Origin: Stutzerimonas kirkiae | GTDB lineage: Bacteria; Pseudomonadota; Gammaproteobacteria; Pseudomonadales; Pseudomonadaceae | Direction of reading: 5' to 3' | Assembly (NCBI RefSeq): GCF_004327335.1 | Contig: NZ_QJUO01000004.1 | Location: forward strand, 106,813-170,812 | Length of the DNA: 64,000 nt | In this document: in pieces, positions 57,923-64,000 of the stretch | How positions within the stretch are numbered: the stretch's first letter is position 1 | How the letters are laid out: each line of letters begins with the position of its first letter | Made by a program: the position numbers and the translations under genes | The notes under the pieces: model-generated | Database searches by the model: none | Told to the model about the DNA's origin: nothing | What the model saw: the letters and a program-made list of their open reading frames with translations, nothing else

Positions 57923-58840
57923 ATGTTCACACGTCGAAGCTTTCTTGCCGCCAGTGCGACCGCTGCCGCGCTGTATTCCATGCCTGGTGCCTTTGCCCAG
58001 AGCCGTTCATCCACGACAGCCCTGCTGAGTCGGGCCATTCCCTCCAGTGGGGAGCGATTGCCGGTGATCGGTGCCGGTACTTCCGGCAGCTTCGAGGTGT
58101 CGGTCGGCTCGGCGCAGTACGAGCAGCTCAAGCAGGTGCTGAAGATATTTTTCGACAGTGGCGCACGGGTCTTCGATACCGCGCCCAACTATGGCCCGGC
58201 GGACGATGTGCTGGGACGCTTGCTGGAAGAGGGCGGCTGGCGCGACAGCACCTTCCTGGCCACCAAGATCGCCGCCGACAGCCGGGCCGACGCCGAGGCG
58301 CAATGGGCCGAGTCGCTGCGCCGGCTGCGCACCGACAAGGTCGAGCTGCTGCAGGTGCACAACCTGCGCGACTGGCAGCACCAGTTGCCCTATGCCCGCG
58401 AGTTGCAGCAACAGGGCAAGACCCGCTACGTCGGTGTCACCCACTATATCGACAGCGGCCTGCCGGAGCTGGAGCGGATACTGCGCAGCGAAAAGCTCGA
58501 CTTCATCCAGATCCACTATTCGGTGAATTCCCCGGCGGCGGCCCGCACCGTCCTGCCGCTGGCCCAGGACAAGGGCGTCGCGGTGCTGATCAACCGCGCC
58601 TTCGACGACGGACGGCTGTTCGCCAGGGTCAAGGACCAGCCATTGCCGGCCTGGGCGCAGGAGGCCGGTATCGGCAGTTGGGCGCAGTTGTTCCTCAAGT
58701 TCGCCATCAGCCATCCTGCCGTTACCAGCGTGATCCCGGCCACCGGACGCCCGGACCGGCAACTCGACCAGCTCGAAGCCGGGCGTGGTGAATTGCTGAC
58801 CTCGCAGCAACAGGAGGCGCTGATCCGCCAATTCTCCTGA
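57923..58840 (+). CDS. Tat-exported aldo/keto reductase
   Basis: A 305-residue protein. N-terminal MFTRRSFLAASATAAALYSM carries a twin-arginine signal (TRRSFL) and a hydrophobic h-region ending AFA. The AKR barrel follows with IGAGTSGSFEV, FDTAPNYGPADDVLG (catalytic Asp and Tyr), TFLATKIAA (catalytic Lys) and the SVIPATGRPD cofactor segment. Exported AKRs are unusual because NADPH is cytoplasmic; folding with cofactor before Tat export would solve that. AAGGAG precedes the start. Confidence 0.88.
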   Translation: MFTRRSFLAASATAAALYSMPGAFAQSRSSTTALLSRAIPSSGERLPVIGAGTSGSFEVSVGSAQYEQLKQVLKIFFDSGARVFDTAPNYGPADDVLGRLLEEGGWRDSTFLATKIAADSRADAEAQWAESLRRLRTDKVELLQVHNLRDWQHQLPYARELQQQGKTRYVGVTHYIDSGLPELERILRSEKLDFIQIHYSVNSPAAARTVLPLAQDKGVAVLINRAFDDGRLFARVKDQPLPAWAQEAGIGSWAQLFLKFAISHPAVTSVIPATGRPDRQLDQLEAGRGELLTSQQQEALIRQFS

Positions 58841-59164
58841 GGGGCGCAGATGAACGGCCTCTCGTCGCGGCTGGCCCGCGAGTTCGTCATGGCGCACCGC
58901 CCCAGCTCGGTGATCCAGCGCGCGGCGAGTGTCGAGGAGGTGGCAACATGGTCGTCTATGTCTGTTCGAAACAGGCTTCGGCGATGTCCGGCAGCGGTGC
59001 TGCGGGTCGATGGCGGGGTAATCGGCGATATCGTCTGGCGGTCCGGCCGCGATTGGCGGCCGGGCCTGTTCAACGGCATGGCAGTTGGCGCTTCTCGTCT
59101 GCGGTCGCGCCAGGGGCCGGCGAGGCTTCGACGGGCCCCAGCCATTTCAGGACATTGTCGGGGC
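58841..59164. pseudogene. Gene-remnant region between AKR and EAL pseudogene
   Basis: A start codon at 58850, after GGGGCGCAG, reads MNGLSSRLAREFVMAHRPSS for about 35 plausible codons and then degenerates. On the minus strand, at about 59090-59180, the frame GYLFSRPLSPDNVLKWLG is the shifted C-terminus of the adjacent EAL domain. No intact gene is present. Confidence 0.35.
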
Positions 59165-60043
59165 TCAGGGGGCGGGAGAACAGGTAGCCCTGGAGTACCG
59201 GGAGCGGTACTGGCCGAGCAGGGTGCGTTGCTCCTGGGTCTCGATACCTTCGGCGACCACCGTCATGCCCAGGTTGTGACCGAGCCCGACCATGGCCACG
59301 ATCAGCGATTGCAGGCGGCTTTCCTCTACGCAGCGCTCGACGAAGCTGCGATCGATCTTGATCTCTGTCACGGGCAGGTTGGCGAGGCGGGACAGGCTGG
59401 AGAAGCCGGTGCCGAAGTCGTCGACCGACAGCCCGCATCCCAGTGCACGAATGCGCTGTACGACTTCCAGCATTTCCGTTGTCAGCGTCATGCTGGTGCT
59501 TTCGGTGATCTCGATGGTCAGCCGGTGCCCGGGCAGGGCGAACTCATCCAGCCGGGCGGCGATGTAGCCGGGCAGGTCGCGGTTCTGGAAGTTGATCGGC
59601 GACAGGTTGACCGAAACCCTCGGCAGCGCTGCGCCGGCCTCGCGCCATTGCGCCATCTGCCGGCAGGCTTCGCGCAGGCTCCACTGGCCGATGGCTTCGG
59701 TCTGGCCGGTTTCCTCGGCCACGGTGATGAAGCTCGACGGCGGCACGTCGCCGAGTTCGTCGTCCTGCCAGCGCGCCAGGGCTTCCAGGCCATGCCGCGC
59801 ACCGCTGGCGGCGGAAATTCCGGCGCTGGCGCTGGCCGACTCCTCGGCGCTGCCGCGCCCGCGGACGACGCTGCGGTTGATTTCCTCGGCCACCGTCGGC
59901 TGTTGTTCGGCGGCGTTGGCGATCAGTTTGCTCATCTGCCGGATGTCGGTAACCTGCCGGGTGATGGCCGCCCGCTCGGTTTCCACCGTCGCGGCGATGA
60001 ACGTACAGGCTGTCTGCTGGCTGATTCTCACGGTGCGTGGCAA
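59165..60043 (-). pseudogene. Chimeric MCP fragment-EAL domain, frameshifted
   Basis: The N-terminal 55 residues (TVETERAAITRQVTDIRQMS, then AAEQQPTVAEEINRSV) look like the signalling helix of a methyl-accepting chemotaxis protein. From about residue 78 an EAL domain follows, with EALARW, NLSPINFQ, EITEST, DDFGTG, KIDRSF and VAEGIE all conserved, so c-di-GMP phosphodiesterase residues are intact. After TLLGQ the frame shifts; the expected ending (LQGYLFSRPLSPDNVLKWLG) is found in another frame at about 59090-59180. The GGDEF or sensory half that normally precedes EAL is missing. Probably a deletion product joining two genes. Confidence 0.7.
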
Positions 60044-60299
60044 GGGTTACCTGCTGGCGGCCGAGGTGACCTCTGGCCGACGCGGAGTCACGGCCTCTTA
60101 AGATGCAGGCTTTTCCACATCTCCGTTCCGAAGTGTTTTCGTAGCCTGGGTTGAGCGCAGCGATACCCAGGGCATGTACTCGATGGGGATCGCTGCGCTC
60201 GAGCCATCGACCGAAAAGCGCTGGAGGCTTGGCTGGATTCTCTCGGCACCTGACGATATGCGTAGCGCATCCTCGATGGCTTGAAGCTTGAAGCTGCCC
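60044..60299. repeat. Spacer with three repeat types
   Basis: CGTAGCCTGGGTTGAGCGCA then GCGATACCCAGGGCATG (60140-60178) is the reverse complement of the 62245-62285 type. GCTGGAGGCTTGGCTGGATT (60220-60239) is a degenerate GGAGGCT element. GCTTGAAGCTTGAAGCTGCC (60279-60298) is a short heptamer array next to the tatD stop codon. Confidence 0.55.
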
Positions 60300-61079
60300 C
60301 TACGCCCAGCCGAATACGGCACAACTATTGCGATAGCTGGCCTCGGCCAGTTCCTCGGGTGCGATGCCCTTGATCGCCGCCAGCATCCTGCAGATTTCCG
60401 GTAGGTTCTCGGGGCTGTTGCGCTGTCCGGCGTGGCCGGCTGGCGGCATGTCCGGGGCATCGGTTTCCAGCACCATGGCCTCCAGCGGCAACTGCCTCAG
60501 CACCCGCCGCATGCGCTGTGCCTGCGGCCAGGTGCCGGCGCCGCCGAGGCCCAGGCGAAAGCCCAGGCGCAGGTATTCGCGGGCTTCCTCCCAACTGCCG
60601 CTGAAGGCATGCACGATACCGCCGCGCGGCAGGCGCTGGCGCTTGAGCGTGGCGATCATCGCCGCGTGGGCGCGGCGCACATGCAGCAGCACCGGCAACT
60701 CGAACTCGACGGCCAGCCGCAACTGGGCATCCAGCAACTGCGCCTGCCGCTCGCGGTCCAGCCATTCCAGGTAGTGATCCAGGCCGATCTCGCCAATGGC
60801 ACAGAGCTTGTCCTCGCCACGCAGGCGCTCCAGCCAGCCGTGCAGCCGTACCAGGTGCTCGGGCCGGTGCTCCGCCAGGTAGACCGGGTGCATGCCCAGC
60901 GCGGCATGCACCTGTGGTTGTTCGCAGGCCAGCCGCCATACGCGCTGCCAGTTCGACTCCCGTACCCCGAGCACCACCAGCCGTTCGACGCCCAACGCGG
61001 CGCAGCGCTGGAGCACCTGCTCGCGATCCGGGTCGAAATCTTCGAAGTCGAGGTGGGTATGGGTGTCTATCAGGCGCAC
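60300..61079 (-). CDS. TatD-family metal-dependent hydrolase
   Basis: A 259-residue TIM-barrel hydrolase: IDTHTHLDFE (metal HxH), LGMHPVYL, AIGEIGLDHY, VLLHVRRAH and VLETDAPDMPP supply the metal ligands. Family members are DNases or RNases of uncertain biological role. Start GTG 61079 (VRLIDTHTHLDF) is preferred. A longer frame from 61148 would add 23 residues encoded by a GCTGCAA heptamer repeat. Confidence 0.9.
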   Translation of the reverse strand: MRLIDTHTHLDFEDFDPDREQVLQRCAALGVERLVVLGVRESNWQRVWRLACEQPQVHAALGMHPVYLAEHRPEHLVRLHGWLERLRGEDKLCAIGEIGLDHYLEWLDRERQAQLLDAQLRLAVEFELPVLLHVRRAHAAMIATLKRQRLPRGGIVHAFSGSWEEAREYLRLGFRLGLGGAGTWPQAQRMRRVLRQLPLEAMVLETDAPDMPPAGHAGQRNSPENLPEICRMLAAIKGIAPEELAEASYRNSCAVFGWA

Positions 61080-61112
61080 TGGCGAATCCGTGAGCTGGGA
61101 CCGGACGGCTGT

Positions 61113-61150
61113 TGCTTGCAGCTTGCAGCTTGCAGCCTGTAGCTGCAATA
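61113..61150. repeat. Degenerate GCTGCAA heptamer array
   Basis: TTGCAGC units (reverse complement of GCTGCAA) repeated three times and then decaying (TTGCAGCCTGTAGCTGCAA), between the divergent tatD and RIO kinase genes. Same unit as 14800-14911. Confidence 0.7.
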
Positions 61151-61210
61151 GCCCGTGGATTACCGTACCCTGCGACGAGCGACTGGTCAGAAAGGAATTG
61201 CGAACTGCCG

Positions 61211-62092
61211 ATGAAAACGCCGAAACGTCTGGAGCCTCTGATCGAGGACGGTCTGATCGATGAAGTGCTGCGCCCGCTGATGAGCGGCAAGGAAGCAGCG
61301 GTATATGTGGTCAGGTGTGGCGATGAGCTGCGTTGCGCCAAGGTCTACAAGGAGGCCAATAAACGTAGTTTCCGCCAGGCGGTGAAGTACCAGGAGGGGC
61401 GCAAGGTCCGTAACAGCCGCGATGCGCGGGCCATGCTCAAGGGTTCCAGGCATGGCCGCAAGGAACAGGAGGACTCCTGGCAGAACGCCGAGGTGGCGGC
61501 GCTGTTCCGCCTGGCGGATGCCGGTGTGCGCGTGCCCAAGCCCTACGACTTTCTCGATGGCGTGCTGCTGATGGAGATGATCGCCGGCGAGGATGGCGAT
61601 GCGGCGCCGCGCCTCAACGATGTCGACCTGCACCCCGATGATGCGCGGGAATTCCATGCCTTCATGATCGGCGAGATCGTCAAGATGCTCTGTGCCGGCC
61701 TGGTGCATGGCGACCTGTCCGAGTTCAATGTGTTGCTCGACCCCGATGGCCCGGTGATCATCGACCTGCCACAGGCCGTGGATGCCGCCGGTAACAATCA
61801 CGCCTTCGAAATGCTCGAGCGGGATGTCGGCAATATGTCCGCCTACTTCGGTCAGTTCGCCCCCGAGCTGAACTACACCCGCTTCGCCAAGGAAATGTGG
61901 GCACTCTACGAGGAAGGCAAACTCACGCCGCAGAGCCAACTGACCGGCGAGTTCGCCGAGGCCGAGGAAAAGGCCGATCTGGACGCCGTGATGCGCGAGA
62001 TCAAGGCCACCCTGGCCGAGCAGGCACGCCGGGAAGCCGCACGCAAGGACGATGGCGACGAAGGAGAAGTGACACCGCCCTGGATGCAGTGA
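61211..62092 (+). CDS. RIO-type serine/threonine protein kinase
   Basis: A 293-residue atypical kinase of the RIO1 family. ISGKEAAVY-like LMSGKEAAVYVVRCGDEL forms the ATP loop, CAKVYKEANKRSF supplies the Lys, LVHGDLSEFNVLL is the catalytic loop, and VIIDLPQAVD holds the metal-binding Asp. The C-terminal region is charged and helical. Eukaryal RIO kinases mature ribosomes; bacterial roles are little known. Start ATG 61211. Confidence 0.9.
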   Translation: MKTPKRLEPLIEDGLIDEVLRPLMSGKEAAVYVVRCGDELRCAKVYKEANKRSFRQAVKYQEGRKVRNSRDARAMLKGSRHGRKEQEDSWQNAEVAALFRLADAGVRVPKPYDFLDGVLLMEMIAGEDGDAAPRLNDVDLHPDDAREFHAFMIGEIVKMLCAGLVHGDLSEFNVLLDPDGPVIIDLPQAVDAAGNNHAFEMLERDVGNMSAYFGQFAPELNYTRFAKEMWALYEEGKLTPQSQLTGEFAEAEEKADLDAVMREIKATLAEQARREAARKDDGDEGEVTPPWMQ

Positions 62093-62563
62093 CGACGCCG
62101 GCCTGGATCAATGCGCGGAAGCGTTCTTATCCAGGAGCGGCCACAGGCGGCAGGCCATGCGTTTCAACGTCTTGGGATAAAGGTGCAGGCTCCTTCATTA
62201 CTCATGCTGTCGACGCAAGTGTTCGCCCAAATCCTGAGCGGATTCGTAGGATGGGTATCGCTACGCTCAACCCAGGCTACGAGAAAGCGTCGGGACTGAG
62301 ACGTTGAAAGACAGGCTTCTTATTGGAAGTTGCGATAGTAATATTTATCGTTCAATCATGTATGCCATGAAACTTCGAGAACGGTTGTCGCTTGCGTATC
62401 GGTAGTATTATCTGCGGTAATGAAACTCTATTTTAGAATGGCTTGCATCAACTGCGTTAATTGCCGGTTTTATTGCCGTAAAGTTGATTAATACTTGACT
62501 TGCAAGTTGTCCAAGTGGATGCTTGGCGCCATTCAATTAGGGCGCCACTGCAAGGGGAATCAC
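62093..62563. other. Intergenic region: GGGTATCGC repeat and AT-rich promoter zone
   Basis: At 62245-62285, CGTAGGATGGGTATCGCTAC then GCTCAACCCAGGCTACG is a copy of the palindrome family. From about 62310 to 62500 the DNA is unusually AT-rich. It includes CGATAGTAATATTTATCG (62333-62350), a partial inverted repeat that could be a regulator site (Fur-like by composition only), and TTGACTTGCAAG at 62493-62504. No gene is seen. Confidence 0.45.
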
Positions 62564-63037
62564 ATGCAAGGGCAAGCACAAGTCATCGACTACCTGAAAG
62601 AGCTGCTGCGTGGCGAACTGGCCGCACGCGACCAGTACTTCCTGCACTCGCGCATGTACCAGGACTGGGGCTTCGACAAGCTCTTCACCCGTCTCGACCA
62701 CGAGATGCAGGAAGAAACCCAGCACGCCGATGCCCTGCTGCAGCGCATCCTGTTCCTGGAAGGCACCCCGGACATGAGCCCGGAACCGATCAACCCGGGC
62801 ACCGACGTACCCTCCATGCTGCGCAGCGACCTGGCGCTGGAGTACAAGGTGCGCGCAGCGCTGGCCAAGGGCATCGCCCTGGCCGAACAACTGGGCGACT
62901 ACCAGACCCGCGATATTCTCAGGGTGCAGTTGCAGGACACCGAGGAAGACCATGCCTACTGGCTGGAAAAGCAACTGGGCCTGATCGACCGTATCGGCCT
63001 GCAGAACTACCTGCAGTCCCAGGCGCAGGGCGTCTGA
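62564..63037 (+). CDS. bfr: Bacterioferritin (BfrA/FtnA-like)
   Basis: A 157-residue four-helix iron-storage protein starting [20 protein letters not shown]. Diiron ferroxidase ligands are visible: E18 ([10 protein letters not shown]), E51 and H54 ([11 protein letters not shown]), and the late E and H in [15 protein letters not shown] Met in HEMQEE (M52) fits the bacterioferritin heme ligand. AAGGGGA precedes the start. An iron-responsive promoter is expected; see the AT-rich region upstream. Confidence 0.94.
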   Translation: MQGQAQVIDYLKELLRGELAARDQYFLHSRMYQDWGFDKLFTRLDHEMQEETQHADALLQRILFLEGTPDMSPEPINPGTDVPSMLRSDLALEYKVRAALAKGIALAEQLGDYQTRDILRVQLQDTEEDHAYWLEKQLGLIDRIGLQNYLQSQAQGV

Positions 63038-63272
63038 ACGAGCAACACACGGCAACGAGCATATAAAGAGCATATAAAGAGCGGGCCAACGAGCCTGCCT
63101 GCAAGCAGCAAGGGTCAAAACCGTGACCTGAGGCGTATCGACGGCAGGGAGTACCGGAGAGGCGCAAGGGATGGCAGCGCCATCCCGCATTATCGAAGAG
63201 CCGGTGGGCGACAGCGTTGCCACACTTGCCGGGGAACAAGCCAGGGATCGTGATCTGGCCTGCAGCGACAAA
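63038..63272. other. Spacer between bfr and its terminator
   Basis: About 235 bases with a short direct repeat (GAGCATATAAA twice, 63058-63079). No gene was supported. Confidence 0.4.
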
Positions 63273-63310
63273 CAAGAGGCCCACTCTTCGGAGTGGGCCT
63301 CTTGCTTTTA
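63273..63310 (+). terminator. Intrinsic terminator with UUCG tetraloop
   Basis: A 14-bp perfect stem, CAAGAGGCCCACTC/GAGTGGGCCTCTTG, closed by TTCG and followed by CTTTTA. A textbook Rho-independent terminator for plus-strand transcription, most likely the bfr message. Confidence 0.85.
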
Positions 63311-63563
63311 CTGGCAGGCAGTTGAAAAACTACCTGCGTTGCCATCGCGGCGTTAAAACAGCCTCACAGCCAAAGGCTGAACGTGCTTCAGCGCGGCCCC
63401 GAAGGGGTGAGCGAAGCGAATCAAATGCTCATTTACAACGGGTAAACTGCGCTTTTGACTCACTGCGTTCGCTGCGGGCCAGCCTGCGTCTGTTACTCCG
63501 CTGCCGCTACGTTTCGCCTGTTTTTGCCTTGCGCTGGCTGCCTCGCCAACTTCCAACGGCCTG
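63311..63563. other. Interspersed-repeat DNA
   Basis: CTACCTGCGTTGCCATCGCG then GCGTTAAAACAGCC and GCCAAAGGCTGAACGTGCTT is typical of intergenic repeats common in pseudomonads, partly shared with 14990-15050. No gene is seen. Confidence 0.4.
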
Positions 63564-63874
63564 CTAGAACGAATACTTCAATGACAGTATTGCGTTTCTT
63601 GGTTCACCGTAGACGCCGTTTTCGGTTAATGAGGCGTAGTATTTCCTGTCGAGCAGGTTATTGATATTCAGGCTGGCGGAAAGTTGCTGGTTGATGTCGT
63701 AACGTGCCATCGCATTGACCAGCACATAGCTGCTCTGCACGGGGTAGCCGCTACCTTCGTAGCCATATTGGCTTTTCCAGTCGAAGCCGCCGCCCAGGGT
63801 GAGTTTTTCCAGGTCGCCGGAGAGGCGGTAGGTTGTGAAACCTTTCACGTTATGCCGTGGAATCCTGCTCATGG
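63564..63874 (-). pseudogene. TonB-dependent siderophore receptor, C-terminal fragment
   Basis: About 103 codons of the end of a TonB receptor barrel: GFTTYRLSGDLEKLTLGGGF, then SASLNINNLLDRKYYASLTE and the terminal YGEPRNAILSLKYSF with C-terminal Phe. The rest of the gene is removed at 63874/63875, where IS66-type DNA begins. It resembles FpvA-like receptors and differs from the intact receptor at 35379. It cannot be functional as it stands. Confidence 0.88.
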
Positions 63875-64000
63875 GTAAGCGATCCACGAAGCACATCTAC
63901 CTCATGATGAGATAACCCTCTACCGTTATACCTGCAGTGAGCAGTTCCATGGCAGCAAGGCTTCATAGTCTTCCACCGTCGAGGCCTGGGGCAGGTGTTC
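63875..64000 (-). mobile_element. End of an IS66-type insertion sequence
   Basis: GTAAGCG at 63875-63881 is the conserved start of IS66-family terminal inverted repeats. Behind it lies the 3' end of a transposase gene. The preceding GCTCATGG (63867-63874) would be one copy of an 8-bp target duplication; the other end is outside the window. Confidence 0.7.
63926..64000 (-). CDS. IS66-family transposase, C-terminal end (partial)
   Basis: The minus strand at the window edge reads EHLPQASTVEDYEALLPWNC and then SLQV before TAA at 63926-63928. The TVEDYEALLPWN ending is typical of the C-terminus of IS66 TnpC-type transposases. The gene continues beyond the window. Confidence 0.65.
   Translation of the reverse strand, partial: EHLPQASTVEDYEALLPWNCSLQV

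Overview
The window is a stretch of GC-rich gammaproteobacterial chromosome that by gene content and order belongs to Pseudomonas sensu lato. The evidence is murB-LMW-PTP-kdsB-ycaR-lpxK-exbD-exbB-comEC followed by lolCDE, a PilZ gene, sthA and the complete nqrABCDEF-apbE-nqrM operon. A second block carries coaD-fdx. A third carries the split class II ribonucleotide reductase nrdJab, phoR-phoB-ubiA-ubiC and the rubredoxin/rubredoxin reductase/HU neighbourhood. From memory, these blocks lie far apart in P. aeruginosa, so this chromosome is rearranged relative to that species. Many junctions carry short intergenic repeats or insertion sequences.

Layout. 0.09-7.1 kb: cell-envelope operon on the minus strand (peptidoglycan, KDO and lipid A synthesis, ExbBD-type energisers, ComEC). 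7.1-10.1 kb: a lower-GC three-gene insert on the plus strand (HD phosphohydrolase, nucleotidyltransferase, histidine phosphatase) that is likely horizontally acquired. 10.2-14.8 kb: lolCDE, PilZ protein, glycerophosphodiesterase, then 16 perfect copies of a heptamer. 15.1-25.6 kb: transhydrogenase, Na+-NQR operon with its maturation genes, long GAPDH. 26-34 kb: small proteins, CoaD, ferredoxin, Na/Pi symporter-like protein, HPP-CBS protein, NnrS, IspH. 34-38 kb: an IS110-family element and a TonB receptor with a signalling domain. 38-46.3 kb: nrdJba, CorB/CorC-like protein, PhoRB, UbiAC. 46.3-54.8 kb: a 1-kb repeat-rich gap, then a ykkC (guanidine-I type) riboswitch with an overlapping intrinsic terminator. 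It precedes an ABC transporter operon that also encodes a desaturase-like membrane diiron enzyme and an unknown protein; rubredoxin, its reductase, an HU-like protein and small genes follow. 54.8-56.0 kb: an internally deleted IS1182-type element. 56-63 kb: GST, GNAT, Tat-exported aldo/keto reductase, a chimeric EAL pseudogene, TatD, RIO kinase, bacterioferritin. 63.5-64 kb: a TonB receptor gene cut by the end of an IS66-type element.

The most interesting system is the riboswitch operon at 47.2-51.9 kb. Its leader has the conserved ykkC sequence blocks, and its 3' half is shared with a terminator, so ligand binding should allow transcription. The genes beneath it give uptake (binding protein, permease, ATPase) plus a candidate membrane oxygenase, with rubredoxin and rubredoxin reductase, the usual electron donors for such enzymes, immediately downstream. 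This suggests an oxidative route for guanidine or a guanidino compound. The second candidate is the HD/nucleotidyltransferase/histidine phosphatase trio, a possible nucleotide-based accessory system.

The intergenic DNA is crowded with at least four dispersed repeat families. They are a roughly 225-bp double-hairpin element, GGAGGCT-type palindromic elements (one supplies the C-terminal tail of PhoR), GCTGCAA heptamer arrays, and a GGGTATCGC-type palindrome. All calls come from reading the sequence and translations; no database search was possible.
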